Part shown: positions 43,077 through 52,331 of the stretch, one piece after another | How the letters are laid out: every line of letters starts with the position of its first letter | Position numbering within the stretch: position 1 is the first letter of the stretch | DNA from: Tabrizicola thermarum | GTDB taxonomy: Bacteria; Pseudomonadota; Alphaproteobacteria; Rhodobacterales; Rhodobacteraceae | Assembly: GCF_003574395.1 (NCBI RefSeq) | Contig: NZ_QMJY01000018.1 | Location: 58,665 to 122,664 of the forward strand | Direction: 5' to 3' | DNA length: 64,000 nt | The notes under the pieces: generated by a model | Told to the model about the DNA's origin: nothing | Databases searched by the model: none | The model's input: only the letters and a program-made list of their open reading frames with translations | Position numbers and translations under genes: made by a program

Positions 43077-43679
43077 ATGCGGCAGGGGTTTCCGGTGGCG
43101 ACCAGGGGGATGGTCGTGGGGCTGCTTGGCGGGTCGTTCGATCCGGCGCATGAGGGGCATGTGCACATCACGCGTGAGGCGCTGAAGCGGATGGGGCTGG
43201 ATCAGGTCTGGTGGCTGGTGACGCCTGCGAACCCGTTGAAGGCGCGCCAGCCGGCGCCGCTGGCGGACCGGATCGCGCGGGCGCGGGCGGTGATGCGGCA
43301 TCCGCGCGTGAAGATCACGGCGCTGGAGGCGCGGCTGGGGACGCGGGCGACGGCGGATACGATCGACCGGCTGCGGGCCGTTTATCCCGGTGTGACCTTC
43401 GTCTGGCTGATGGGGGCGGACAATCTGGTGCAGTTCCATCGCTGGGGCCGCTGGCGCGACATCCTGCGCAGCGTGGCCGTGGGCGTGCTGGCCCGGCCGG
43501 GGTCGGGGGTGCAGGCGCGGCTGTCCGTAGCGGCGCGGGCGTTCCGGGTGCATCAGGTGGCGCGCGGCGAGAACCTGCGCGGCCACAGGCCTCCGGTCTG
43601 GGCTTTCGTGAACCTGCCGATGAACGATGCCTCCTCCAGCGAAATCCGGGCGCGGGGCGGGTGGCGGGCAGGGCGGTGA
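43077..43679 (+). CDS. nadD: Nicotinate-mononucleotide adenylyltransferase
   Basis: NAD biosynthesis enzyme making deamido-NAD from nicotinate mononucleotide and ATP. 200 residues from the ATG at 43077 ([15 protein letters not shown]), which follows GGGAGGA; a start 17 codons upstream is less likely. Nucleotidyltransferase motifs: [47 protein letters not shown] and the C-terminal [14 protein letters not shown]. Gene order beyond it (often rlmH or ribosome-silencing factor) is not kept here. Confidence 0.93.
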   Translation: MRQGFPVATRGMVVGLLGGSFDPAHEGHVHITREALKRMGLDQVWWLVTPANPLKARQPAPLADRIARARAVMRHPRVKITALEARLGTRATADTIDRLRAVYPGVTFVWLMGADNLVQFHRWGRWRDILRSVAVGVLARPGSGVQARLSVAARAFRVHQVARGENLRGHRPPVWAFVNLPMNDASSSEIRARGGWRAGR

Positions 43680-43704
43680 CGGCGCGCGCGCGGGGCGGGT
43701 CCGG

Positions 43705-44580
43705 TCAGAGCCGCTTTTCCATCCAGGTATCGGCCGGCGCGCCGGTGTAGGGGGCGCAGTCGCGCCAGCCCGTTGCGCGGTAGAGCGCGACTGCCTCGGA
43801 CAGGGCGGAGTTGGTGTCGAGCTTCAGCGCGACCAGACCCATGGCCCGCGCCTCGTCCTCGATGGCGGTCATAAGCCGGCGGGCGAGGCCCTGGCCGCGC
43901 GCTGTCGCATCGACCCAGAGCCGCTTGACCTCGGCGGTTGCGCCGTCAAGCGGGCGCAGCGCGACGCAGCCCACCGGCAGATCGTCGGACCAGGCCACGA
44001 GGCAGCGGCCCTGCGGCGGGCGGTAGCGGTCGGCCCCGGGGTCGGGGAGCGGGAAGAGATCGGGCGTGGCATCCGGGACGCGGGCGACCAGTTCGGCGAC
44101 ATAGGCCTGCCAGCAGGCCAGCACCTCGGGGCTGTCGGGATCGGCGGGGCGGATCTCCATCTGGTCGCGGTTCAGCACCGTGGCGATCAGGTCCATCGCG
44201 GCCACCAGTTCGGCCGCGCGCGACCCGGCGCGGGCGAGAAGCCGGGCCGCCCGGGCATGGCCGATGGCATCATAGGCCGCAACTTCGGCCTCACCCGCCG
44301 GTGTCAGCCGGGCGATGCGGCGGCGGCGGTCGGCGGGGTCGGCCGCAGTCTGGATCAGCCCCTCGCGTTCCAGGCTGCGCAGGAAGCGGCTCATCAGCCC
44401 CGAATCCAGCCCCAGCCGATCCCGGATCAGCGCCACATCCGTCCCTTCGGGACGCACCATGACCAGAACCCGGACCGCGCCGAGTGGACGCCCCCGGCCC
44501 AGAAACGACGTATCCAGTGCCCCCACCTCGCGGGTGACGGCACGGTTGAAGCGGCGCAGGCGCGCGACGGCATCCAGCAT
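43705..44580 (-). CDS. MarR-type regulator fused to a GNAT acetyltransferase
   Basis: 291-residue two-domain protein. Residues 1-140 are a MarR winged helix (DVALIRDRLGLDSGLMSRFL, then REGLIQTAADPADRRRRIAR). Residues 155-291 are a GNAT domain with acetyl-CoA-binding VKRLWVDATARGQGLARRLM and LDTNSALSEAVALYRATGW. Such fusions are common in actinobacteria and proteobacteria; targets are mostly unknown. A perfect-armed CTGACT-GT-AGTCAG dyad lies 29 bases before the start and is a likely autoregulatory operator. Confidence 0.88.
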   Translation of the reverse strand: MLDAVARLRRFNRAVTREVGALDTSFLGRGRPLGAVRVLVMVRPEGTDVALIRDRLGLDSGLMSRFLRSLEREGLIQTAADPADRRRRIARLTPAGEAEVAAYDAIGHARAARLLARAGSRAAELVAAMDLIATVLNRDQMEIRPADPDSPEVLACWQAYVAELVARVPDATPDLFPLPDPGADRYRPPQGRCLVAWSDDLPVGCVALRPLDGATAEVKRLWVDATARGQGLARRLMTAIEDEARAMGLVALKLDTNSALSEAVALYRATGWRDCAPYTGAPADTWMEKRL

Positions 44581-44608
44581 GATGGCAGACCCCGGTCAGG
44601 TATTTCGT

Positions 44609-44622
44609 CTGACTGTAGTCAG
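44609..44622. promoter_or_regulatory. Putative MarR operator
   Basis: CTGACT-GT-AGTCAG, perfect 6-bp arms, in the gap between the divergent MarR-GNAT and dacB genes. Confidence 0.55.
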
Positions 44623-44719
44623 GCAATCTTGTCACGCAAGTGCGAACTGCCCGGCTGCAGCCCGGACTGGCGGAATCGGCCGGGAAGGCGTTATGACCGG
44701 AAAAAAGGGAGGAAGAGGC

Positions 44720-46201
44720 GTGATTTCGCGGCGGATGATGCTGGCCGGGCTTCTGGCGGGCGCGGCCTTCCCGGCGGTGGCCGAGGTGATGGACAGCTCG
44801 CCCCGGCCGGTGACGCGCGGCGGCAAGTCGGCGGCCCCCGCACCCGGTGCCGCGCGCGGCCCCGTCGATGCCGAGGCGCTGATCGAGAAGGCCAGGCTGG
44901 GCGGGTCGGTCGCCTTCGTGGTGATGGACGCAAGGACCGGCGCGGTGCTGGAGAGCCGCGCGCCGACCCTGCCGATGCCGCCAGCAAGCGTGGCCAAGAC
45001 AGTGACCTCGCTGTTCGCGCTGGAGAAGCTGGGGCCATCCCACCGCTTTGCGACGCGGGTTCTGGCCACGGGGCCGGTGCAGGGCGGGGTGGTGCAGGGC
45101 GATCTGGTGCTGGCGGGCGGGGGCGATCCGACCTTGCAGACCGATCAGCTGGGCGATCTGGTGGCGCGGCTGGCCAAGGCCGGGCTGAAGGGGGCGACGG
45201 GGCGGTTCCTCTACTGGGAGGGCGCGCTGCCGACGCTGCGCGGGATTGCCGCCGACCAGCCCGAGCATGTCGGCTACAACGCGGCGATCTCGGGGCTGAA
45301 CCTGAACTTCAACCGGGCCTATTTCGAATGGAAGAAGGTGGACGGCCAGTGGCGCACCACGGTCGATGCGCGGGGCGAACGCTTTGTGCCCGCCGTCGGC
45401 ATGGTCCGGGTCGACGTGGCAGAGCGGGATGCGCCCTTGTTCACCTACGCGCCGGGTCGGGTCGAGGCATGGACGGTGGCCTCGGCCGCGCTGGGCAAGG
45501 GGGGCAGCCGCTGGCTGCCGGTCCGCGACCCCGGCGCCTATGTGGCCGAGGTGTTCCGCACGCTGGCGCGCGCGCAGGGCATCCGGCTGGAGCCGGGCGA
45601 GCGGGTCGCGGCGCTGCCGGCGGGGGCAGAGCTGGGCCGGGTGGACAGCGCGCCGCTGACCGAGGTTCTGCGCGACATGCTGAGGTTTTCCACCAACCTG
45701 ACGGCGGAATGCGTGGGGCTGACCGCCTCGGGCCTGACGACGCTGGAGGCTTCGGGGCGGGCGATGTCCGACTGGGTCGCGGCGCGGTTCGGGGTGCGCT
45801 TCGACCTGCACGATCACTCCGGGCTGGGGGGGCAGTCGCGCGTGACGGCGGCGGGCATGGCGCAGATGCTGCAACAGGCTGAGGCCGGGGGGCGGGGTCT
45901 GAAGGCGATCCTGCGGGACGTCGGCCTGAAGGACGACAAGGGCGAGGTCATCAAGGGCAGCAAGGTCAAGGTGCTGGCCAAGTCGGGGACGCTGAATTTC
46001 GTCTCGGGACTGGCGGGCCATGTGGTGCCGCCCGCGCCGGGGCGGGAACTGGTCTTTGCCATCTTCACGGGCGATCCCGGGCGGCGCGATGCCGTGCCGG
46101 TCGCGCTGCGCGAGGAGCCCGAGGGCGGCAAGGCCTGGACCACCCGCGCGCGGCGGTTGCAGGGGCAGCTCATCAACCGCTGGGCCGGGGCCTACGCCTG
46201 A
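44720..46201 (+). CDS. dacB: D-alanyl-D-alanine carboxypeptidase/endopeptidase (PBP4 type)
   Basis: Periplasmic peptidoglycan hydrolase of serine peptidase family S13, about 493 residues. A twin-arginine-like signal (SRRMMLAGLLAGAAFPAVA) precedes the mature part. Active-site motifs: SVAK in MPPASVAKTVTSLFALEKLG, STN in LRFSTNLTAECVGL and KSG in VLAKSGTLNFVSG. The start is ambiguous: GTG at 44720 with GGAGG at 7 bases, or ATG at 44693, nine codons earlier. No clear partners nearby. Confidence 0.9.
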   Translation: MISRRMMLAGLLAGAAFPAVAEVMDSSPRPVTRGGKSAAPAPGAARGPVDAEALIEKARLGGSVAFVVMDARTGAVLESRAPTLPMPPASVAKTVTSLFALEKLGPSHRFATRVLATGPVQGGVVQGDLVLAGGGDPTLQTDQLGDLVARLAKAGLKGATGRFLYWEGALPTLRGIAADQPEHVGYNAAISGLNLNFNRAYFEWKKVDGQWRTTVDARGERFVPAVGMVRVDVAERDAPLFTYAPGRVEAWTVASAALGKGGSRWLPVRDPGAYVAEVFRTLARAQGIRLEPGERVAALPAGAELGRVDSAPLTEVLRDMLRFSTNLTAECVGLTASGLTTLEASGRAMSDWVAARFGVRFDLHDHSGLGGQSRVTAAGMAQMLQQAEAGGRGLKAILRDVGLKDDKGEVIKGSKVKVLAKSGTLNFVSGLAGHVVPPAPGRELVFAIFTGDPGRRDAVPVALREEPEGGKAWTTRARRLQGQLINRWAGAYA

Positions 46202-46347
46202 CCTTTGCAAGGCGGCGCGCGCCCGGCCTTGCGGCGCGGGCTCTTGCCATCTTGCCCCCCGCGCCGGGCGCGATTGCCCGGCGCCCTGGCGACAAGGCAC
46301 CCCGCGGTGCCGCCCCCGCACCGCAGATGCGCCGGGGCCACAGCGGT

Positions 46348-47715
46348 TCAGCCCGCCTTGCGCACCGGCACCCGCGCCCAGTCCGGCAGCCAGTCGCCAT
46401 GCGCGGCCAGAAGGTCGGTGGTCATCGCCCAGATCTGGTCGAGGTCCAGCTCGGCCCCGGTGTGGGGGTCAAGCATGGCGGCGTGGTAGATGTGCTCGGG
46501 GTTTTCCGTCAGCAGCGCCTGCACCGTCAGGTCCTGGACGTTGATGTTCGTGCGCATCAGGGCGATCAGTTGCGGCGGGATGTCATGCACCACGGTGGGT
46601 TGCAGGCCCGAGGCATCCACCAGAACCGGCACCTCCACTGCGCAGCCCTCGGGTAGTTGCGGGATGTAGCCGCGGTTGCCGATGTTGCCGTAGATCACCG
46701 AGGGCTCGCCGGTGACGACCGAGTTCACGATTTCCGAGGCGTATTCGTGGCTTTCCTTCACCTCGACGGTGGTGGCGGATTTCAGCGCCTCGGCTTCCTT
46801 CTTCCAGCGGGCGATCTGTTCGACGCAGCGCTTGGGGTATTCGTCCAGCGGGATGCCGAATTTCTCGATCAGGTCCGGGCGGTCGCGCTTGATGAACCAC
46901 GGCGTGTATTCGGCGAAATGCTCCGAGCTTTCGGTGACGAAGTAGCCCAGCCGCGTCAGCATCTCATACCGCACCTTGTTCGGGCAGCGCGGGTTCCAGT
47001 GCGACGGCTTGGGGAAACGCCCCTCGCGGTAGCCCTGGATGAGGTCGGGGTAGAGGTTGCGGTAGGTCCCATCCGGCTGGCGGTGTTCGAAGGTGAGGTA
47101 GAAGGCCATGTGGTTGATGCCGCCCGCGCGGTAGCGGATCTCCTCGACCGGGATGTCGAGGTCTCGCGCCAGTTCCCACGCGGTGCCCTGGACCGAATGG
47201 CACAGGCCCACTTGTTTGATTTTCGGATATTTCGCAGCGATCGCCCAGGTGTTGATCGCCATCGGATTGACATATTGCAACATCATGGCCTGAGGGGCGA
47301 CTTCCAGCATGTCCTCACAGATGGACCACAGGTGCGGGACGGTGCGCAGGCCGCGCATGATGCCGCCGATGCCCAGCGTGTCGGCGATGGTCTGGCGCAG
47401 GCCGAACTTCTTCGGCACTTCGAAGTCGGTGATCGTGCAGGGGTCGTAGCCGCCGATCTGGAAGCAGACGACGACGAAATCGGCCCCGGTCAGGGCGCGC
47501 TTCTGGTCGGTGTAGGTCTTGACCGATGCCTTGCCGCCAAGGGTCTGGGCCAGCTTGCCGACGATGATCTCGGATTCCTCCAGCCGTTCGGGGTTGATGT
47601 CCATCAGGCGGATTTCGGCCTGGGCCAGGGCGGGACGCGACAGGATGTCGCCGGCGATGTTCTTGGTGAACACGGTGGAACCGGCGCCGATGAACGTGAT
47701 GACGGGTTTGGGCAT
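46348..47715 (-). CDS. melA: Alpha-galactosidase, glycoside hydrolase family 4
   Basis: NAD- and Mn2+-dependent intracellular glycosidase, 455 residues. N-terminal Rossmann motif ITFIGAGSTVFTKNI, sugar-binding region YVNPMAINTWAI, the metal-ligand cysteine in VGLCHSVQGTAWEL and histidine in GGINHMAFYLTF, and ESSEHFAEYTPWF. The CHSVQ form of the cysteine motif fits alpha-galactosidases rather than 6-phospho-glucosidases (CNxP). An AAGGAG ribosome-binding site overlaps the stop of a small upstream frame. Probably controlled by the divergent AraC-type protein; no sugar transporter is encoded nearby. Confidence 0.9.
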   Translation of the reverse strand: MPKPVITFIGAGSTVFTKNIAGDILSRPALAQAEIRLMDINPERLEESEIIVGKLAQTLGGKASVKTYTDQKRALTGADFVVVCFQIGGYDPCTITDFEVPKKFGLRQTIADTLGIGGIMRGLRTVPHLWSICEDMLEVAPQAMMLQYVNPMAINTWAIAAKYPKIKQVGLCHSVQGTAWELARDLDIPVEEIRYRAGGINHMAFYLTFEHRQPDGTYRNLYPDLIQGYREGRFPKPSHWNPRCPNKVRYEMLTRLGYFVTESSEHFAEYTPWFIKRDRPDLIEKFGIPLDEYPKRCVEQIARWKKEAEALKSATTVEVKESHEYASEIVNSVVTGEPSVIYGNIGNRGYIPQLPEGCAVEVPVLVDASGLQPTVVHDIPPQLIALMRTNINVQDLTVQALLTENPEHIYHAAMLDPHTGAELDLDQIWAMTTDLLAAHGDWLPDWARVPVRKAG

Positions 47716-47724
47716 GATGCTCCT

Positions 47725-47958
47725 TCAGGCTGCAATCTCGAAGGCCGCCTTGACCGGGCGGCGGGTGTGGACGGTTGCGGGGTTCTCCGGCACGGCGTCA
47801 ACCGGGCTCTGTTCGCGCTGGAGTTTGCGCAAGGGCGCGATGATCCGGCGGACCGGCATGCGGCGGTCCGGCGGGGTGGTCGGCGCGGACACCGCCGCCC
47901 CGGAAGACACCCCCGGAAGCAGCGCCGCAGGAGCGACGCGCTGGATACGGATCGTCAT
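47725..47958 (-). CDS. Small basic hypothetical protein upstream of melA
   Basis: 77 residues, rich in Pro, Ala and Arg, with no domain I recognise: MTIRIQRVAPAALLPGVSSG ... KLQREQSPVDAVPENPATV. The ATG has AAGGGA at about 7 bases, and the stop sits 9 bases before melA, overlapping the melA ribosome-binding site. It might be a leader gene that couples translation to melA, or chance. Confidence 0.4.
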   Translation of the reverse strand: MTIRIQRVAPAALLPGVSSGAAVSAPTTPPDRRMPVRRIIAPLRKLQREQSPVDAVPENPATVHTRRPVKAAFEIAA

Positions 47959-48128
47959 CTTGCTTCCCTTGATCTGCGCTAGCGCCAGGCCGATCGACGT
48001 TGACAGGGCCGCCGGTCGCGGACTCCCTCCGCCCCGTCCGGCAGGCAGAGGTTGCGGAAGATGAGGGCTTTCAACAATATCACTTTGTCAGATAGTTTTC
48101 CGGTTTTCTAAGATCGGCAGGGGCAGGC

Positions 48129-49055
48129 ATGGATGGCAGCCGCAGCAGGGGTCAGAGACGGCGCAACCCGATGCCGGTGCCGAACCACGACCGGCATTTC
48201 TATTCGCGCAACCGCGCCTTCGGGCGGTTCGGCATCCGCATCTTCGAGCCCCAGCTGATGCCGCAGCCGCACTGGCACGGCCATGTCGAGCTGAACTTCG
48301 CGACGCATGTCCGCATGGGCTATGACTTCGACGGCACGAGGCTTGAGGTGCCGGACCGCCGGCTGGTCCTGTTCTGGGCCGGTGTGCCGCACCAGCTGAC
48401 CGGGCTTCAGCCCCTGGGCGACGCCCCGCCGCGGCTGGCCAACATCTACCTACCCCTGGACAGCTTTCTGCAGATGCGTCACATCATGCCCTTGCAGGCG
48501 GCACTGATCGGGCGGGGGATGGTGGCGCTGCCGGAACCGCTTTGCGACGGCGACCTCGTGCAGCGCTGGTATCAGGACTACCGCTCGGGCGATTTCGAAC
48601 GGGCCGAGATCGTGAAGATGGAGCTGAACGCCCTGTTCCGCCGCGCGCTGGTGTCGGGCTTCGACTATCTTCGCCCGCCGCAGCACGAGATCGGCAGCGA
48701 CCGCAGTCTCAGTTCGGCCCATGTGCGCCATGTCATCGCGATGGTGCGTCATGTGCTTGAAAACCTGGACAAACCCTTGCTGAACGCCCAGGTGACAGCG
48801 GTGACGGGGCTGCATGAAAACTATGCGGTATCGCTGTTTTCCAGGACCATGCAGGTGCCGCTGAAGCAGTTCATCAACCGGATGCGGCTGATGCGGGCGC
48901 GGGCGCTTCTGGTGGAAAGCTCGACCGCGATTTCTGCGGTGGCCGAACAATGCGGCTTCACCTCCATGACCCAGTTCTACGCCCAGTTCCGCGCCGGTTA
49001 CGGCATCTCGCCGGCCGCGCTGCGCCAGCACTATATCCGGATGGACCTGCGGTAG
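48129..49055 (+). CDS. AraC-family regulator (MelR-like)
   Basis: 308 residues (or 294 from the ATG at 48171). The N-terminal cupin-like sensor has MPQPHWHGHVELNFATHVRM and VLFWAGVPHQLTG, as in MelR; the C-terminal AraC domain has two helix-turn-helices (LNAQVTAVTGLHENYAVSLF and ISAVAEQCGFTSMTQFYAQF). It diverges from melA over about 170 bases that include an AT-rich stretch (48070-48115), so activation of melA by melibiose or a related galactoside is likely. Same pairing as melR-melAB in enterobacteria but without the transporter. Confidence 0.85.
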   Translation: MDGSRSRGQRRRNPMPVPNHDRHFYSRNRAFGRFGIRIFEPQLMPQPHWHGHVELNFATHVRMGYDFDGTRLEVPDRRLVLFWAGVPHQLTGLQPLGDAPPRLANIYLPLDSFLQMRHIMPLQAALIGRGMVALPEPLCDGDLVQRWYQDYRSGDFERAEIVKMELNALFRRALVSGFDYLRPPQHEIGSDRSLSSAHVRHVIAMVRHVLENLDKPLLNAQVTAVTGLHENYAVSLFSRTMQVPLKQFINRMRLMRARALLVESSTAISAVAEQCGFTSMTQFYAQFRAGYGISPAALRQHYIRMDLR

Positions 49056-49152
49056 GGCGCAGGCGGCGCGCCTTCCCGTGTGCTGCATCCGGGGGGCCCG
49101 CATCGAGAGGGCCTGGCCGCGTCAGAGACGGCCAGCGGGCGAGCCTTGGGTG

Positions 49153-50241
49153 TCAGACGTGCCGTGACGCCGGGGCGATATGGTCGCGGGCCACCGACAT
49201 CGCCTTCAGCACGGCATGAACCCTGTCGCCCGGCGCCAGCGCCAGGTCCCTGGCCGCGCGACGCGTGATGCGCGCAAGCAGTTCGGCCTCGCCGACCGAC
49301 AGGTGAACCGTCACGGCGGGGCCGTCGCCTTGGGTGAGTTTCGTCACGCGCGCGGGCAGGATGTTCTGTGCGGAAAGCCCGGTGGGCCGCGCGCGCGACA
49401 GGATGATTTCGTGGGCCATGATCCGCACGCGCAGTCGCGTGCCCGGGTCTCCCTGCACGCCGGGCAGGAAGATCGGCCCCGTCGCCGTGTCAAGCCGGGT
49501 CAGGCCGTCCTCCTCGATGCCCGCGATGACGGCGGGCAGCAGGGCTGCGACCTCGCGGATGCCCATGGCGCGCAGGGCGTCGGCGTCGGCCATGACCTGT
49601 GCCGTCGTGCCTTCGCGGACAAGCCGTCCGTTCTGGATGACCAGCATCCGGTCGGCCAGAAGCTGCGCCTCGTTCATGTCATGCGTGACCAGCACGACCG
49701 GCATCGCCAGATGCGACCGCAGCGCGATGATCTCGGCATGAAGTCTTTCGCGGGTGGCGCGGTCCACGGCAGAGAAGGGTTCGTCCAGAAGCAGCACCGA
49801 TGGCTTTCGCGCCAGGGCGCGGGCCAGGGCCACGCGCTGTTGCTGCCCGCCCGAAAGCTGCGCCGGTTTGCGGTCGGCCAGACCGTGCAGATTGACCAGA
49901 TCGAGAAGCCGCGCCGCCTCGGCCCGGTCGGGCGTGGCCATCGCGGTCAGCACGTTTCCCAGCGCCGTCATGTGCGGAAACAGCGCATAGGACTGGAACA
50001 CGAAGCCGATGGAGCGTCGGTGCACGGCCAGGTCGATCCCGGCCCCCGTATCCAGCCAGACCGTCCCACCCGCCCGCACCTGGCCGGAAGAGGGCGTCCA
50101 CAGCCCCGCGATGCTGCGCAGGATCGTGGTCTTGCCCGACCCGGAATGTCCCACCAGGGCCAGCAGTTCGCCCGGAGCCACTTCGAAGGCCACCTCGAGC
50201 GGGACCGGTCTGTCGGCCCGCAGCGATACCGACAGCGTCAT
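49153..50241 (-). CDS. modC: Molybdate ABC transporter ATP-binding protein
   Basis: 362-residue ATPase of the molybdate importer. Walker A GHSGSGKT, VFQSYALFPHMTALGNV, signature [15 protein letters not shown], Walker B VLLLDEPFSAVD, then a C-terminal Mop/TOBE domain (NILPARVTKLTQGDGPAVTV) that binds oxyanion. Last gene of modE-modA-modB-modC; its start overlaps modB by four bases (ATGA). Confidence 0.92.
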   Translation of the reverse strand: MTLSVSLRADRPVPLEVAFEVAPGELLALVGHSGSGKTTILRSIAGLWTPSSGQVRAGGTVWLDTGAGIDLAVHRRSIGFVFQSYALFPHMTALGNVLTAMATPDRAEAARLLDLVNLHGLADRKPAQLSGGQQQRVALARALARKPSVLLLDEPFSAVDRATRERLHAEIIALRSHLAMPVVLVTHDMNEAQLLADRMLVIQNGRLVREGTTAQVMADADALRAMGIREVAALLPAVIAGIEEDGLTRLDTATGPIFLPGVQGDPGTRLRVRIMAHEIILSRARPTGLSAQNILPARVTKLTQGDGPAVTVHLSVGEAELLARITRRAARDLALAPGDRVHAVLKAMSVARDHIAPASRHV

Positions 50242-50906
50242 GACAGCCGCCGTCCGAGGCGGGCCGACAGCGCATAGGTGGCGGTGATCGTGGCCAGGCT
50301 GATCGCGACCAGCGTGGCCGCCATGATCCCTGCCCCCCTGTCGTCGAAGGCCTGCACCCGGTCGTAGATGGCAATCGCGACGGTCTTCGTCTCTCCCGGG
50401 ATGGAGCCGCCAACCATCAGCACGATGCCGAATTCCCCAAGGGTATGGGCGAAGGTCAGCACCATGGCCGTCATCACCCCCGGCCAGGCCAGGGGCAGTT
50501 CGACCTTCCGCAGCGACCGCCAGGGCGACAGGCCGCAGCAGCGGGCCGCCTCGCGCACGGCGACGGGAACGGCTTCGAACCCGCGCTGCGCGGGCTGGAT
50601 CGCGAAGGGCAGGTTGAAGATGACCGAGGCAAGAACCAGACCCTCGAAGCTGAAGACCAGCTGATGGCCGAAAAGCTCCTGCCAGAGCGACCCCAGGGGC
50701 GAGTTCCGGCCAAAGGCGACCAGCATGTAGAAGCCGAACACCGTGGGCGGCAGGACAAGCGGCAGCATCACCAGGGCTTCGACCAAACCCTTGCCGCCAA
50801 ACTGCCGGAAGGCCAGGAACCGGCCGGTCAGAACCGAGACCGGCAGCAGGATCGCCACCGTCCAGGCGGCAAGTTCAAGCGACAGGAAAAGGGCGGTCCA
50901 GTCCAA
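50238..50906 (-). CDS. modB: Molybdate ABC transporter permease
   Basis: 222-residue inner-membrane protein with five to six hydrophobic segments. Permease landmarks are ALVMLPLVLPPTVFGFYMLV, EAARCCGLSPWRSLRKVELP (EAA loop) and AHTLGEFGIVLMVGGSIPGE. Follows modA by 3 bases and overlaps modC, so the three are coupled. Confidence 0.94.
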   Translation of the reverse strand: MDWTALFLSLELAAWTVAILLPVSVLTGRFLAFRQFGGKGLVEALVMLPLVLPPTVFGFYMLVAFGRNSPLGSLWQELFGHQLVFSFEGLVLASVIFNLPFAIQPAQRGFEAVPVAVREAARCCGLSPWRSLRKVELPLAWPGVMTAMVLTFAHTLGEFGIVLMVGGSIPGETKTVAIAIYDRVQAFDDRGAGIMAATLVAISLATITATYALSARLGRRLS

Positions 50907-50909
50907 GCG

Positions 50910-51689
50910 TCAGTCCTGCGGCAGGGTGAAGCCGTAACGCGCCATGATCTCGCGCGCAGGCGGGGTCTGGATGTAGGCGAAGAAGGCCTCGGCCACCGGC
51001 CCGGCCCCGTTCAGCAGCGCCATGCGTTGACGCAGGGGTTCATGCCAGTCCTCGGGGATCAGCGCATGGCTGCCCCGCGCCGCGACCTCCGGGGCAAGCG
51101 CCACCGAATAGGCGATGATCCCGCCCTCGGCATTGCCCGACAGCGTGAACTGCGCTGCCTGAGCGACATTTTCACCCAGCACCAGATAGGGCTGAATGGC
51201 CTCCCACAGTCCTGCGTGGCGCAGCGCCTCTTCGGCGCGCATCCCGTAGGGAGCGTGGTCGGGGTTGGCGATGGCAAAGCGGGTGATCCGACCCGCCGCC
51301 AATGCTTGCCGCAGCGTTTCCAACGTGCCGTCGGCGACCAGGGAGGACCCTTCCGGCACCTTCAGCACGATCCGACCGACGCCATACAGCGTGCCTTCGT
51401 CGCGGGCAAAGCCATCGCGGTGCAGGTCCAGGATGAACGACTCATCCGCCGCCATGAACATCTGGAACGGCGCACCTTCGCGGATCTGGCGGGCGAAGTT
51501 GCCGGTCGAGCCGAAGGCAAGACGCACGTCCATCCCCGTGTCCTGCCTGAACCGGGCCGCGATCTCCGTCACGGCGAAGGACAGGTCCGCGGCTGCGGCA
51601 ATCACGGGGGCATCGGTCTGGGCGACAGCACTTGCGCCCGGCAGGACGCCCAGCATGGCAAGGGCAAGCAGAAGGTCGCGGCGCTGCAT
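50910..51689 (-). CDS. modA: Molybdate-binding periplasmic protein
   Basis: About 259 residues. A twin-arginine-like signal, MQRRDLLLALAMLGVLPGAS, ends in AVA-QT; the mature part starts VIAAAADLSFAVTEIAARFR and continues with AFGSTGNFARQIREGAPFQM and FMAADESFI, the ModA/WtpA oxyanion-binding pattern. Tandem ATGs (51692, 51689) precede the signal; the second is better spaced from a weak GGA. The open frame upstream is rejected because it reads into the modE gap. Confidence 0.92.
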   Translation of the reverse strand: MQRRDLLLALAMLGVLPGASAVAQTDAPVIAAAADLSFAVTEIAARFRQDTGMDVRLAFGSTGNFARQIREGAPFQMFMAADESFILDLHRDGFARDEGTLYGVGRIVLKVPEGSSLVADGTLETLRQALAAGRITRFAIANPDHAPYGMRAEEALRHAGLWEAIQPYLVLGENVAQAAQFTLSGNAEGGIIAYSVALAPEVAARGSHALIPEDWHEPLRQRMALLNGAGPVAEAFFAYIQTPPAREIMARYGFTLPQD

Positions 51690-51758
51690 CATTCCGGGTG
51701 GCTCTGGTTGATATGGTCGGCCGGAAACATCGCTGTCCGCTGGCCCCGGAGTCAACCG

Positions 51759-52139
51759 TTATTTTCCATCGGGAATATCCCGGAGCAGCGCCTGCATCCC
51801 GCGCAGCGTCCCGGCGCCGGCCTCGGCGGCCTCTGCTTCGATCCGGCGGTAGAGGGCCAGGACCTGCTGCCCCGTCTCGGTCAGCACGGCACCACCGCCC
51901 CCCGGGCCGCCGCGCGTGCTTTCGACAAGCGGCGCGCGGAACATCGCATTCAGGGTTTCGATCAGCATCCAGGCGCGCTTGTAGCTCATCCCCATCTCGC
52001 GCCCTGCGGCTGCGATCGACCCGGTGCGCGCGATCCGTTCCAGAAGCTCGGCCTTGCCGGGCCCCAGCATCTCGGCCTCGCCGAAATGGATGCGAAGGCG
52101 CAGACGGGGCCAGGACGGGCGATCGGTTTGCAGAGTCAT
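51759..52139 (-). CDS. modE: ModE-type molybdate-responsive regulator, DNA-binding part only
   Basis: 126 residues: the N-terminal winged helix of ModE (LLERIARTGSIAAAGREMGM, SYKRAWMLIETLNAMF, then VESTRGGPGGGGAVLTETGQ) and a helical tail. The tandem Mop ligand-binding domains of E. coli ModE are absent, so molybdate sensing, if any, must be elsewhere, perhaps through the Mop domain of ModC. First gene of the mod cluster, 69 bases before modA. Confidence 0.88.
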   Translation of the reverse strand: MTLQTDRPSWPRLRLRIHFGEAEMLGPGKAELLERIARTGSIAAAGREMGMSYKRAWMLIETLNAMFRAPLVESTRGGPGGGGAVLTETGQQVLALYRRIEAEAAEAGAGTLRGMQALLRDIPDGK

Positions 52140-52331
52140 GGCCGCAGGATCGCGGGAAACGGCCCTGCCTTCAAGTCTTCAACCCGGGACGGACCGGCTG
52201 CCCTTCCGGCGCGGCAGCAGGGCGAGGTCACGCCGCCCAGGTCAGCCGGCGAGGCGTGCCATCACCGCCCCCGCCCCATCGCGGCCCTGACCAACCGCAG
52301 ACGCGGACGGATGTCCTGCCGGTTCCGCGGG

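Noticed and set aside
41123..43153. 676-codon plus-strand open frame opposite ettA
   Set aside because: No domain, and it runs through the REP cluster; ettA is complete on the minus strand.
46202..46347. Dense GC palindromes between dacB and melA
   Set aside because: GGCGCGCGCC-like sequence gives many chance dyads; no T-tract or repeat copy elsewhere supports a function.
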